Shown here piece after piece: positions 33,446 to 44,895 of a stretch of DNA of 64,000 nucleotides; within the stretch, counting starts at the first letter, position 1, and each line of letters opens with the position of its first letter. The notes below the pieces were generated by a model. The model was not told the origin of the DNA. It did no database searches and saw only the letters and a program-made list of their open reading frames with translations. Source of the stretch: Guadua angustifolia (Eukaryota > Streptophyta > Magnoliopsida > Poales > Poaceae); contig CM070500.1 in assembly GCA_036346375.1 (NCBI GenBank), positions 76,550,437 to 76,614,436 on the forward strand, read 5' to 3'. The position numbers were made by a program, and so were the translations under genes.

Positions 33446-36400
33446 TGTAACATCCCAAAACTTTAATAAAATAAAAATCAATATTTTGAGTTTGAATATT
33501 ATTCTTTCTGAGTTTCTTGGCATTATTGATTTTTATTTGGAGTTCTTGGATTTTCATGTTGCAAGAAAAAGTAAACAAAAGGGCAATAAAAAAATGAAAA
33601 AGATGAAAAGGCAAAAAGTTAAAAAGTAAAAACTTGGAAAATTTGTCATGAGAATCCTGAGCATATAAGTAAATCATTTTGGCCATAAAATGAAATTCCA
33701 TACATGAAGAAATGAAGGAATAAAATGAAAAGACAACTTTTGAATCAAAATAATACATTGTCAGAATTTACATAAAATATTGGAATCACAAATGGAGTTG
33801 CAAAAATTATCATGAAAACCTCAATGCAATTTATACCTCCAGAAATAATATCATAAATTAATAATGTGGATAAATACTTTTTATAATTTAAGAACAGAAA
33901 CCACGAAAATCTAGAAATTGCAATGTCAGAATTCTTATAAAATAATGGAACCATATCTGGAGCTGAAATTTTTACAGAAGCATTCTGAGACCAAATACTT
34001 TTCAAAAACAAAATTTCAAAAATATTAGACTTCAATTGATCGCAATCAAAAATCAAAATCCGAAATAAGTAATTAGGAGCCATCACTGTTGTCAGAATAT
34101 TATCAATTTTTCGGTAAGCCATTTTAATCTCCAAATTTTACCAGACATCAAAATATATTCAAAGACCATGGTCAAAAAGTTTGGAAATTTTCCACCTCCA
34201 TTTGACAGCACAGTAAAATCGGAACTAGAAGCATCCGAGCTGCACCAATTCTTTTGGCGCTCACTCTCCTTTGCCAGTGGACCCAGGCCCCACATGTCAA
34301 CCTCAATCCTTTTCTCAGCCTCGCTTCTTCTTCCTTCCTCACACTGAAGCTGAGTTCATCCCCCCTCTCTCTCCCTCCTTTCCAAGTGTCTTCCTCACCT
34401 ACTCTGTCCTTAGAAGCGTCCCGATTCACGCCACGAAGACCCCAAACCATTCCAAAGAGCAACACTCCTCTTCTTCTCCTCAAGCCAAACACCTTTAAGC
34501 TCGCTCCATTTCGCCATCGGAAGAACTTGAGCTCGAGCAAACTTAGTTTCACCGATCCACTCAAGTATTTTCAAATTCCTTCGCCCTGAAAGATCCCCAA
34601 GCTCCACCGATCAAAAGCCCCCAACAATCTTCCTCTCCTTTGATGCGAAATGTAGCCGCTGTGGCGCTCATCTTCCCTGTGGACTGCCACCGTGGACAGC
34701 CCTCCTGAGCTTCTCCTCGCGGTAAAACTCAAAACGGAATCCTCTCGACGCCTCGATGCTCAAACACTTACTCATTCGAGCTCTAGTGCAGTGATTTCTT
34801 CTCTCCACCGCCCGCCATTGATACCGCCGCAGAGCTCGTGGGCGACCTCCCTGGTAACTCTCCGACCGAATTGATTCCAGTAACGGTTGCGGCTGGCCAT
34901 GATCTTCCTCCCGGAGTGGTCGCCTTCACGGAGTCACTGAAGACCTTCGCCGCCATGCCCTAGAAGACCCTCTGTTTCTCTGTCTCGAGTAGTGGGCCGG
35001 GTGTCCGTAGCCTCGATGGAAGAAGAACGAGTCAAAAGACGTTTTCACTCTTGGTGAAACGATTTCAATTATAAGCATTTTTCAATTCAAATAAATTCAG
35101 GTCTTGAATATCATGTGCAATTTTAATCAAAATTCAGTGAGATAAATTTTATTATTCATCTACAATCGAAAGGATCTAAATATATAAAAATATTTAGTTT
35201 TTGAACTGCTGTATAATTATTTAAATTAAACTTTGATTATGGTGCTAATATGGTTTTTTAATGAGAATCTGTGTATAATAAGTAATGAAATGATGAAATC
35301 AATATTCATGAGATTTTAGGATCAGAATGTATTCAAATATACAAAAATACTTAATTTTAGAGTCACAAAACAATTAGTAAAATTTAATTTAGGAATAAAC
35401 ATTATTATGGATGTTGTTGTATTCAAAGAAATGTAATTCTAAAAATCATTTAATAAATTTATATGTGTCCTGGAATCATAATAAACTCAAACATGTAAAA
35501 TCATCTAATGTTGAACTCAATTTGAATTATTTGCTTCACAACCACTAATGAACCCTATTATGGCCATTAACAAAATAATAGCTTAATGGCTCACAACATG
35601 ATAATATAATTTGTATTAAGATCCTAAAAACAGTAAGAACTCCTGTATATAAAAATAATTGGAATAAGGTTTAAGTTGCATTTATTTAATGGAAGGAAAC
35701 ACTAACCATACCAATAAGTAAATAGATAATCTACTGCAATTAAAGTTAAAATAATGCCAAATCAACTTTAAAACACTTCTAGGATTGCATTCTGTTGATG
35801 CCTGAAAATGAGTAAAGAATCATGTAGAGTGTAATCACAAACTTCAAATGAATCTTGACCGATTTAGTGTTAGCATTGAGATCATTTATGCTATTTCATT
35901 GATTAATAAAATAACTCGCCTAAATGTTAAAATCAGTAAAACCAGTTTAGTAACACTCTACAAAGTTTTTGCTACCATATTCTACAAAAACATATTAATT
36001 ACAGTATGCTTTCCATTTAAATCAAGCTAGTTCAAAACCCTTAATCGCTAATCGTGCGATTCACTTGTAACGATTTAAGGTTGCAAATATGATCATTTAG
36101 GCAATTTCATCGATCAATAAAATAACACATCCAAATGGTAAAACTTATAAATCTAGTTTAGAATCACTAGGCAAAGTTCATTCTACCATATCCTAAAGAA
36201 ATAACTTTATTTCATCAGAGTTTACATATTTATCCAAATAGCTTAAAACCCTTAAACGTTAATCTGTCATTTCCCCTTTCTTGCCGATTTTGAATAGTAT
36301 AGTCCTTAAGTGTAGCATGAACCATTTTAGCGATAAGATTATAGCCTCGCCCAAAATCCTAAAACTTATGAGATTAGCCTGTAGTGCTCTCTAAAGTATA

Positions 36401-38709
36401 GTCTACTCTATTACTTAAAAGATAATCTCATTTCATCATGATTTACATATTAATTTTGATAGCTTAATAACCCTAAGTGTTCACGTATCTGAAAGCCGTA
36501 ATACGAATGAACGAACTGTAGTTGCAATGAGGAAACCTGTAGTTAAGTTATTTGTATCACCAGAACCTTCTCAAATATCATGGAAACAATTCCAGTAGCC
36601 TAAATCAGTAGATCTAACTTGCGTAAAACTAATTCTACGCGAAATCAATTAAAGATAAAGAACTAATCATTTATAGTCTAATGTGATCATTTAAGCCTTT
36701 TCAATAACCCGCTAAGCAGCTCATCTAAATCTGAATTTAGTAAAGAATAGTCTAGAAATGATCTTTAGGTTATAATCTGCAGTAATCTAAGAAAATATTC
36801 TTATTTCATCTTGCTTCGAATATGAATCCAAATAAAGCAAAACCTATGAGTAATGAGGTTACCAGAAATGTATTATGGATAGTAAATCTATGAAACTTTG
36901 CAACTAATGATTAATTCTATTAATCTAATCAATCTTTGCATCTTGAATTCGTAAAATAAGACTAATAAATTCATAAAGAGCAATCCCTATTTCTTGTAAA
37001 GAGTTTATTTGTCTTTCTATCAATTTTCTTTCGCCCTTATTGAAGTTAGTTTATTGCTTTGCTGTATTTTCCGTTGTTCCACGAGTAGATCCCGACGTCT
37101 CTAGCTCCGTCGTTGCCGTCGTCAACCGCAATCCTCGTCTTCGTCGTATTCGTCAATTAAGCAAGGCAAGCATCCTTTGACCATATTGATCCCAGTATTT
37201 TATATTCCTTTTGTGCATCAAATTGTTTTATGCATGCGATTACTTTATGTAAATTGCTATCTTGTGGATCTGGTAGTTACACCTGTTGCCTCATTAACCT
37301 TCTTTGATGATTATGAGCATGTGAACCTTGATAACCATAGATTGAGGTTAGGCATTACTTAATGTCATCATGGGTATATGCGTTCATATTATTCATGCTT
37401 AGCCATGCTTTAGAATCAGTGATGTAAATGATCAGATTAAAATTGTTCCTGAAAACATTGAAAATGGCACTGTTGGTTGCGGATAGTTTGATTAAAAACC
37501 CAAAATAAAACTATGGATTTGATGCGGGCGATTATTGGCAATAGCCGGGTGTGCTTAAGGGACTGCACGTAGTGTAGGGTGAAGTATCGCCTGTGTCGGA
37601 TTAAGGACCGAACATCGTGTTGTATGATCCAAGAAAATCCGTACAAACCACAAGTGCTGGGATGGGGCAGTCTTAAACCGATTAAGTTATCTAGTTTAAC
37701 TTTGCATTTTGGAAGGCCAAGTAGTGCGGGCTCTCCTTTTTAAGGTTTGTTCGACGGGTGCCCACACCGAGGTGTTGGGAGTCACACTTGCCAACACAAC
37801 TGCACGCCATACTTGGGAAGTTCCAACATTTCTATGCTCGAGTTCTTCTATAATAGTATGGGTCCAACGCCCCGTCAGCGGTGCAAAGTTAAATTAGGTA
37901 ATGTAAAGGTTTTCGTCATGAACATTCGCCACCCGCTTACAATTGGATGTGAAGCGTGTGGCAAAAAGAAAAGGTCATGTCTTGTGGGTCGATTGTACAC
38001 CTCTGCGAGTTTAAATCTAATTGATTAGCCGTACAGCGGTCATGGGTGTCTTGGCTAACCGATGCGAGTTAAATGTTTTATTATTTTCAAAAGGGTTGGT
38101 ATCTTTGTTCTGCAATGTGCTTTATGTCGAAGAGTGACATTGATGGATTTCGAGGATTTGTTGATTCGCCGCTCACGTCATGGAGGACCGTGGAGTGTTA
38201 TTATGCCTTACTTATTTATTATCAAACAATCTTGCTCTTAAAAATTCGCTTGCAAATAACTTGATTTACAAATGAAATTCGCTTTATGCAAATTAACCGT
38301 AGTAGCCTCCTTTGAAATGGCCTGCATATATTGTAGGATTTGCTCAAGTCTTCGAGTACGTAAAGTACTCACCCTTGCTTAATTATTATGTAGGTGGTTT
38401 AAGCGAAGCTTCAAGTTTGTTAAATCGCGCAGTTGCGGGTTCTTCCTTGAAGCGTGTTCTATCTCGGAGTTTATGCTCGGTCGATTACTGCGGGTCGGTT
38501 GGGCAAACTACGTGATATTGCTTCCTTGTTGCTATATTTCTCTGAGTTGTATTATTTATTTGTAATTATTCGTTTCCGCTTAATTAATATGTTGTATGGT
38601 TGTGATCCCAATCGTTGAAATGTGCGTGCTAGCTACTAATCCAGGGACTAGTACTGCAAGCACATTAGATTTTCGTTTTGGTATTCATGCTAAAACGGGG
38701 GTCGTCACA
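33446..38709 (+). repeat. 3' LTR of the Tekay-type element
   Basis: 5264 bp and near-identical to the left LTR in its AT-rich parts. Differences are mainly 1-5 base indels concentrated in the GC-richer parts (34240-35060 and 37530-38709). Confidence 0.95.
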
Positions 38710-38714
38710 TTAAC

Positions 38715-40121
38715 TTTGTTTCATACTGCTGGCAGCAAGAGTTATGCCCGTGTTGGGCATGAATTGGTAAACTAAAGTACCTCTTAATTACTAAATATTT
38801 ATGCCCGTGTTAGTTCTGTACTAAATGTTTAGGCCATCTTAATTACTTTAAGAAGTGCTTGTAGGGTAAAGAACAAGGGTACCTGCTAGAGAGATGAAGT
38901 CTTTATCAATGTACATACTGTAAAAATGGAGATCATACAATGAAGCAGAGCCAATAATTGTATGCGTTTGTGTATGAATAATACATGCATATGGAACATG
39001 ATTAGTTAGTAATATACAAATATATATATATATCATGTTTTCAGAAACTACTTGAAGATGCTGCTGTAGACCACCCTGAATTGAAGGAAAGAAGTATTCA
39101 AGATGGTGATTTGTATGCACATGTTTGTGGAGAGAAGGAACCAAGAGGGCGAGTTCGTGTTTTAGGTTTGGGACCAACTCCCCAAGATGTGGGCACACCA
39201 GAACACACACAAAAAATGCCAACAAGACTTCAAATGAAAATGCTATCTTGACAACAAGTGAACAACAAAGTTGTAGTCCTAACACAACAGATGGACCACA
39301 TGCAGCACCAAATGGATGAATTGAAAATTTTGATGTTAGCTTCACAAGGTGTGCAAAATATGGAAACCACTTCACAACATGGTTCTAATTCTCGACCTAT
39401 GGTATGGTATTTGCTCAAAGTTTAATTGCAGCATATAGTAATAATGTTCTAAAATATTCCTTGTCTATGGTTTGCTATAGAACATAATGTTTGAACAACA
39501 ACATGCTAATCAGGAACAACATGATCGTCAAGGTGTTGCTGAGCACGTGGAAAATATATTTGATTGTGAGGAGGAAACGGTTGTCCATAGGCAAATTGTG
39601 CCTCCAAAGGTAGCTCCAAAGAACATTGCAGCCACCACAAGGAACCATGAAGCCTCTCGCAATGAAGATGAAAGCATGGTAATCTTGTCCTCCTTTCCTA
39701 CACACTTCCAATTTATGGCTTGAATGTTGATTCTTTTTTTTTCAACTGCAATATATACTTTAGGTTGGTAGGGATGTCATATTGTATGCTCTTGTAAGAG
39801 ATATCCCTGTGGCTAAGGCTATAATTACCTCAACCGACCCAAGTACCATAGTGGGAGATCAGCGTCTTGGACGGGAATATTATGAAGTTGTCGTCATTGT
39901 TCCATTAAAAAGAGATGTTTTGCTGCCACGTCCATACGATGATATGCAAAATATAGGTGATGCTCACAAGCTGTCCATTGCATGGCCATACAAGAGGGTA
40001 ATAACCTACACTACACAATATTTCCATTTTCATAGTTGTAATGGTTGGACTTTAGTTACTAATTAATGATAATTTTGATAGATGAAGGAAATCAACAAGC
40101 CAGTGACATCCCAGAATGCAG
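38715..40121 (+). pseudogene. CACTA TNP1-like gene, 3' exons (Transposase_23 part)
   Basis: Continues the exon cut by the Tekay insertion: LFHTAGSKSYARVGHEL to 38767, then GT. Next exons: 39045-39401 (LLEDAAVDHPELKE, with a frame change near 39210, then a coiled QQMDHMQHQMDELKILMLAS), 39481-39678, 39764-39997 (VGRDVILYALVRDIPVAKAI, LGREYYEVVVIVPLKRDVLL, PRPYDDMQNIGDAHKLSIAW) and a short one at 40082-40121. The 39764 exon matches the TNP1/EN/SPM type C-terminal domain (Transposase_23, PF03017). The protein would bind the CTGTCGGCA repeats. It is disabled by the 15.9-kb insertion and a frame break. Confidence 0.82.
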
Positions 40122-40534
40122 GTATTTCTTGTGATAATTAATAGTGTGATTTATTAATAATTAACTGTGAAGGGTCAAATGTTAGCTAGATGCATGATCT
40201 GCTCACATGTGAATCTTCTCTATTTTTGTTGCTAGTGGGATGTCCTTCATCGTATGGAACATGCACTATGATCTAGAATGTTGAATCAATATATGAAAAT
40301 GTTAGCTAGATGGAAAAAAGGAAACTAGAGTAACATGTATGATACTTTTGGATTGTTTATACAATCTTTTTCCAAATTCTCTATGTTATTAAACATACGT
40401 AACCTCTGAATATTCCTCGTAATCTATTCCCACGCACCCATTGGATGGAAGAACATATATAGACCCAAATGTCAACCTACAAAGTGATAAAACAACAAGA
40501 AACTAGCAGCATAGAAGTTTAGCAGTTACCAGTA
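40122..40534. other. Gap between TNP1-like gene and helicase fragment
   Basis: AT-rich; no gene recognised. The 3' end of the TNP1-like gene should lie here. Confidence 0.4.
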
Positions 40535-41429
40535 CATGAAACCCAGTTCTAGCAAAGGATCAGCCTCATCAAGGATCAAAATAGCAAGATCTTCAAGCCC
40601 AAAAGAAAGGGAATTGCTTAGATGATCTATTATGCACCCAGGAGTAGCTACAACAATGTCAGGCATTGACATTAAAGCTACCTCTTATACCGAGGAAAGT
40701 ACATAGCATTTCATCGACATGATAGTAATGAAAAATATCTAACAACAATCTTCGAGAACAGCAGAAGGCATGCAAACAATCACAAATATTACCATAAAAG
40801 TGAAAGGCTATAGTTGTAGATTCAACAATGTAAGTGTATATGAATAACAAAGATCAAAGTTTACAATACAGTAGATAAGAATGGTGAGAAGGGCAGACTG
40901 GACATCAAATTTGTTAGTTCTCAATGCAATTAGTATTTAAATATTTGAATGACTATTAAGGAATCATATATTACATGATAGCAAAACAGGGCAATTACAA
41001 TGATAAAACATTTCCTTTTTTCTCGTTCATTAATTTGAGTTTGTCTGACCCTATTACCAATAGTATGACAGATCTTCATTTTCACACACAATAGAAACAA
41101 ATAAGTGTTTGGCAAGCAAACAAATAGAAGACAGATGGATAACATTGTCCGCTTTAAAACCAAAGTTGGTTGGTACCATATGCAGCCATGACTAAAATGG
41201 AATTAGAACATGGAATGCTTTCTAATACATATATGAAAAGGTTCGTGTTCGCAGAGAAATATTTACCACAAGAAAAAAACTACATGGTACAGCTCAGGAA
41301 AGCTTCAACAACAAAATAAAATAAAATAGAATAAAATACAATAGAATACCTTAGTTGAAACTCCACCAACAATGAGACAGCACCTGATATCAGCAAATTG
41401 GGCTAATTTCTCGATCATACTATGGACCC
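40535..41429 (-). pseudogene. Captured DEAD-box RNA helicase fragment (RH28-like), antisense to the element
   Basis: Two exons on the minus strand. Exon 41350-41429, after CAG and before GT, reads VHSMIEKLAQFADIRCCLIV, GGVSTK. Exon about 40535-40690 reads EVALMSMPDIVVATPG, CIIDHLSNSLSFGLEDLAIL, ILDEADPLLELGF. These are helicase motifs Ib (TPGR, here TPGC) and II (DEAD), in the order and with the words typical of plant RH28-type helicases. The intron of about 660 bp is kept. A stop replaces the Gln expected just before EVAL. Motif I (Walker A) and everything after motif II are absent, so no ATPase can be made. I infer capture of host DNA by the CACTA. Confidence 0.8.
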
Positions 41430-42738
41430 TGCATTTATAGGAGTATGAATGTTAAGCTGAAAATTGGTGTTAAAACTTAAAAATACTGTAATAATATTGA
41501 TAAGCACTAAAATGTAATAAACATTGTCATGTTGTTATAATTAAGCTAATTTGCTATAAGCAATGCTGCACAAGTTTGCAATTAGAATAGGAGGCAACTT
41601 ATATCTGATTTGCAAACATATAAGATTGAATCAACATTTTCACGAGGCTTGATGGCTTCAACTAGAATAAATGAATGTGATGGTTGCTGGAATTGTGCAC
41701 ATGACTTGTTATTAGGTAACTTAGGAAGCAATCAGCCCATGGAAGCTTCTTCCTGTCTTCTTTTCCTTTTGGTTTTTGTTCTGATTACCTGGGACAAATG
41801 TGAGACAATACCACTGTTTCCAATTGATCAATTGTCGTGTATGAAAGAAGGAAAGGAACACGCAGGATCAGCTGTGCAAATAATTAGAGCAAGCATGACA
41901 ATACATCCTAAATTCCCAGTGTCATGAATTAATACACACACTGATTGATGGTTCCAGCTGACAGGGATCAGTTAGGCCATGGACCGAAGTCAATAGATTA
42001 AGTCAGGCCGTTGGGCAATAAAAATCAAAAGAACGGGAGCACCAGATTAATTGGTCATCTGGTACTCCTTAATTACTTGATGAACTGGAGGCAATGTCTC
42101 AGATGTTTCACCGCTAAGTTACCTAATTGCTTCCATGGAAAGTCCCCGCAATCTCCTGCCGAGTGGAAACGAATGTTTTTTTCTCAAATATTGCTACAAC
42201 TTTTGCTACTATTGTTGTTTCAATTACTAATGACAAGGAACTAAATTTGGATGTGTCCTTTTTGCAGGTAAAATTGGAACGACCTAGGAAGTTGGTGTTA
42301 ACATCATGCCAAACGATATAGATGCTTTTGTTTAGAACTAGTTGCATGTACGCTAAGTGATTATTTTGTATACGTAAAACCAGATGTGGGTGGAAGATAG
42401 TTTACCTTGGCTTTAAAGATCAACACGGTTGTATTTTGTAAAGGATTGATGGTTAACTCTAGGACCTCTATGGCTTTTGGACAAGGGTTTATTAGCTATG
42501 TGTATATGAATTAGATCAATGAATGCGAATTGCGATGGACAAATTTGTATATTCTAGTTGAATGAACTTGAACTATGTTGAATAGATGTGTTAATTGAAT
42601 CATTTTCCAATCGTGTCATGTACTATCATTTTTTATAAGACATGCATGGTTTGAGCACTATTATTAGTCATTAGTATCCTGTCGCTGGAATGTTTCAAAC
42701 AATTGAATGTTGTTTCAGGCAGTAGAGTGTGGTTTCAG
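41430..42738. other. 3' interior of the CACTA, nothing recognised
   Basis: Open frames at 41610-41927 and 42011-42321 show no family motif. Could be further captured or intronic DNA. Confidence 0.35.
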
Positions 42739-43156
42739 ACTATCTGTCGGCATTTATAATTTTTAGTTTTAGCTATATGTCGGCATTTATCATTTGTTTG
42801 GTACCATTTTTTTGGTTTCAAACGATCTGTCGGCATTTATCATTTCAGGTTTTAAACCATCTGTCGGCATTTATCATTTAAGGTTGCAAACTATCTGTCG
42901 GCATTTATCCTTTAAGGTTGCAAACTATCTGTCGGCATTTATAATTTTAGGTTGCAAATTATCTGTCGGCATTTATAATTTAAGTTTTCAAACTATCTGT
43001 CGGCAAAAATATTTCTGTCGGTAAATGTTTTTCCCGACAGGACTTCTTCCGACTGGAGTTTTCTGTCGGGAAAACTTTTACCGACAGATAATTCGTTGTA
43101 TTAAGTGGGTTTTGCCGACAGATGGTCTGTTGAGGAAATTGTGTCATGGTGTAGTG
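42739..43156. repeat. CACTA 3' subterminal array of CTGTCGGCATTTAT and terminus
   Basis: Eight direct copies of CTATCTGTCGGCATTTAT at a spacing of about 34-60 bp lie in 42739-43015. Inverted forms (CCGACAG) follow near 43033, 43080 and 43114, then the TIR ending at 43156. Typical of CACTA ends. Confidence 0.88.
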
Positions 43157-43463
43157 AATACCATGGTTTTACCAAACTCCTTTAAAACCATGGTATTTCT
43201 TGGAACTACCAACTGTTTGGATGCAACATCACAAACCATGGTATTTGAGTGAAAATAGGCAATAAGTTAGCTAAAACCATGAAAACTTTGGGTTGGAGTG
43301 GAGTTTCAAATACTCCAAAAATACCATGGTATCTACCAAACTATGGTTTTTAATACAGAGCTTTTGGCATGGTAACCAAACACCTCATGGTATAAAATAT
43401 CATGATATTCTTAGAAACCATAGTATTACCTAGAAATTATGAAAATATATTACTTCCAAACAG

Positions 43464-43860
43464 TATGCGTCAAAGGTTGGGCCGTGCGGCGTCTTTGGTC
43501 TGACCGCAGGTCGGTGGGGTGGCGTCACAGACACGACGACGCGTCGGTTGCATTGAACCTGTTTTGCGGTTCGCTTCATGCACTGTGAACAAATAATGGT
43601 CACACCCAAGAACCAGTCTCTTGAGCCGGCCTAGCTGAGCTTCTACTTTTCGACAAACCGGCCCAAAGTCCAGCCCTCCTACTCCTAGAGTCCTAGTCAA
43701 CCCAGATGCAATCGGGCATTCGGTTTAATTTGTCACCCTCGACAGAGTAAAAAAGAGACGAGGTCATGTCAAGAAAACTTGAAAGTTAATGGGATAAAAT
43801 GAGCTTATTCAAAAAATGTGCTACTTGTCCGATTGATGAGGCACCACCAAATGATGAACT
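43464..43860. other. Spacer with no recognised feature
   Basis: About 400 bp of mixed composition; a minus-strand open frame at 43470-43700 has no family motif. Confidence 0.4.
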
Positions 43861-44561
43861 TGTTGGCCGAAAATATGATGAAGGATTTAATCGGCTCAAA
43901 TGTATGCAAACGTCAAGTTTAATCTTGGTTCGTAGCGTGTCAGCCGATTTAATCCTACAATCGGCAAGAAAATTATAATCTAAACACGTATATCAGTTGA
44001 TTAGATTTTTTAAATATAGATTTGATATAAACATCTATTTAGCAGATTAGATCGTGCGTAACTATAAATTTGACCAGCTTATTACGGATGATTGATGGTT
44101 TGATAAAGGCAGATTTTCTCGAAAAAGGCAATACGCACAGTAAGATCGAAGAAAAACATACTTGAGTAGATTGGCGTAATTGAAGATGATCAACAATCGG
44201 CAATGCGCAACTTTATTGATCAAGAACAAATTACATGCATTATAAATTACAAAGGCTTTCTTAGTCGACTAAAAGTAAAAAAGTAAATGCGAGTTGTTTG
44301 ATTAATTGTTGGATGTCACTTCAAGTTGCTTTTGATCCCTTTTAAAGTGCATAGGCCAATTGTATCCTTCTCCGACCCGTCACAAACTACGAACTGTATT
44401 TGTCTCTTTATCATAGATAGAATTCCATCTTTTAATCAATATTGGATATAAATCCAACTTTCAACTTAACTTTCCCTTTTTAACCGATATTGGCCAAAAC
44501 TATCCAATTTTGTCCTTGGCCTAACAAATCGGTTATACTTTGTCAAATTTTGGTATTAACA
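43861..44561 (-). repeat. 3' LTR of first minus-strand gypsy element
   Basis: On the minus strand it starts TGTTAATACC and ends CGGCCAACA (plus strand TGTTGG to TTAACA). Directly right of it (44562-44582) the minus strand has AAAAATAGGGGGCATA, a polypurine tract, which fixes this as the 3' LTR of an element pointing left. 701 bp. The same LTR family is seen at 12255. Confidence 0.85.
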
Positions 44562-44895
44562 TATGCCCCCTATTTTTATGAGATAATATGTTATCTTTCA
44601 AAAATCTTTTCATCGGCTAAGCTATGAATTATTTTCACCGCCGTTTTTGGTAACTGCTCCATTTATTGTGCCGTAAATCATGTGAATGTACTATCTTTTG
44701 TATTAATTTTTCTGAAAAATTACCCAACAATATCATCGGGTTTACCCCTATAAATATCACCATTCACTACCATCATTTGCATGTCTCTTGACTCTCAACT
44801 CGTGTGCCATCATCTTTATCTTTGCTTTTGGACTTCAAACTCCCATTCCATTCATCTTCTATCGGTTTGACCAACCTCTAGTCGGCTCAGAAGGA

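Larger units (their letters stand above)
22798..38709 (+). mobile_element. Complete Ty3-gypsy chromovirus, Tekay/Del type, with 5.3-kb LTRs
   Basis: Two long direct repeats (22798-28081 and 33446-38709) both start TGTAACATCCC and end in CA. The flanking duplication TTAAC is seen at 22793-22797 and 38710-38714. A PBS (TTGGTATCGAGC) follows the left LTR and a polypurine tract (AAGGGGGGTAGATC) precedes the right LTR. Internal order is gag, protease, RT, RNase H, integrase, chromodomain, which defines Ty3-gypsy chromoviruses. Total 15912 bp. The LTRs (5284 and 5264 bp) are each about as long as the 5364-bp internal part. Frames in pol are broken, so it is not autonomous as sequenced. Confidence 0.95.
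16786..43156 (+). mobile_element. Complete CACTA (En/Spm) element carrying host gene fragments and a nested retrotransposon
   Basis: The 5' end CACTACACCATGACACAAT (16786) is matched by the complement ATTGTGTCATGGTGTAGTG ending at 43156: 19-bp perfect inverted repeats starting CACTA. The flanking triplet AAT is present on both sides (16783-16785 and 43157-43159). Removing the nested Tekay element and its duplication leaves 10454 bp. Subterminal CTGTCGGCA repeats lie at both ends. Contents: GC-rich leader, bHLH fragment, TNP1-like gene with Transposase_24 and Transposase_23 type parts, and an antisense DEAD-box helicase fragment. No TNP2 was recognised, so it is probably non-autonomous. Confidence 0.92.
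16713..43463. mobile_element. MITE-like foldback split by the CACTA insertion
   Basis: The left piece 16713-16785 begins CCCTGTTTGGAAGCAATGTA. The right piece 43157-43463 ends with the near-complement TATATTACTTCCAAACAG. Joined across the CACTA it would be about 377 bp, rich in CCATGGTA and AACCATGG motifs. No coding capacity. The class (hAT or PIF/Harbinger) is undecided because no flanking duplication was seen. Only the two end pieces belong to it; the rest of the span is later insertions. Confidence 0.6.
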
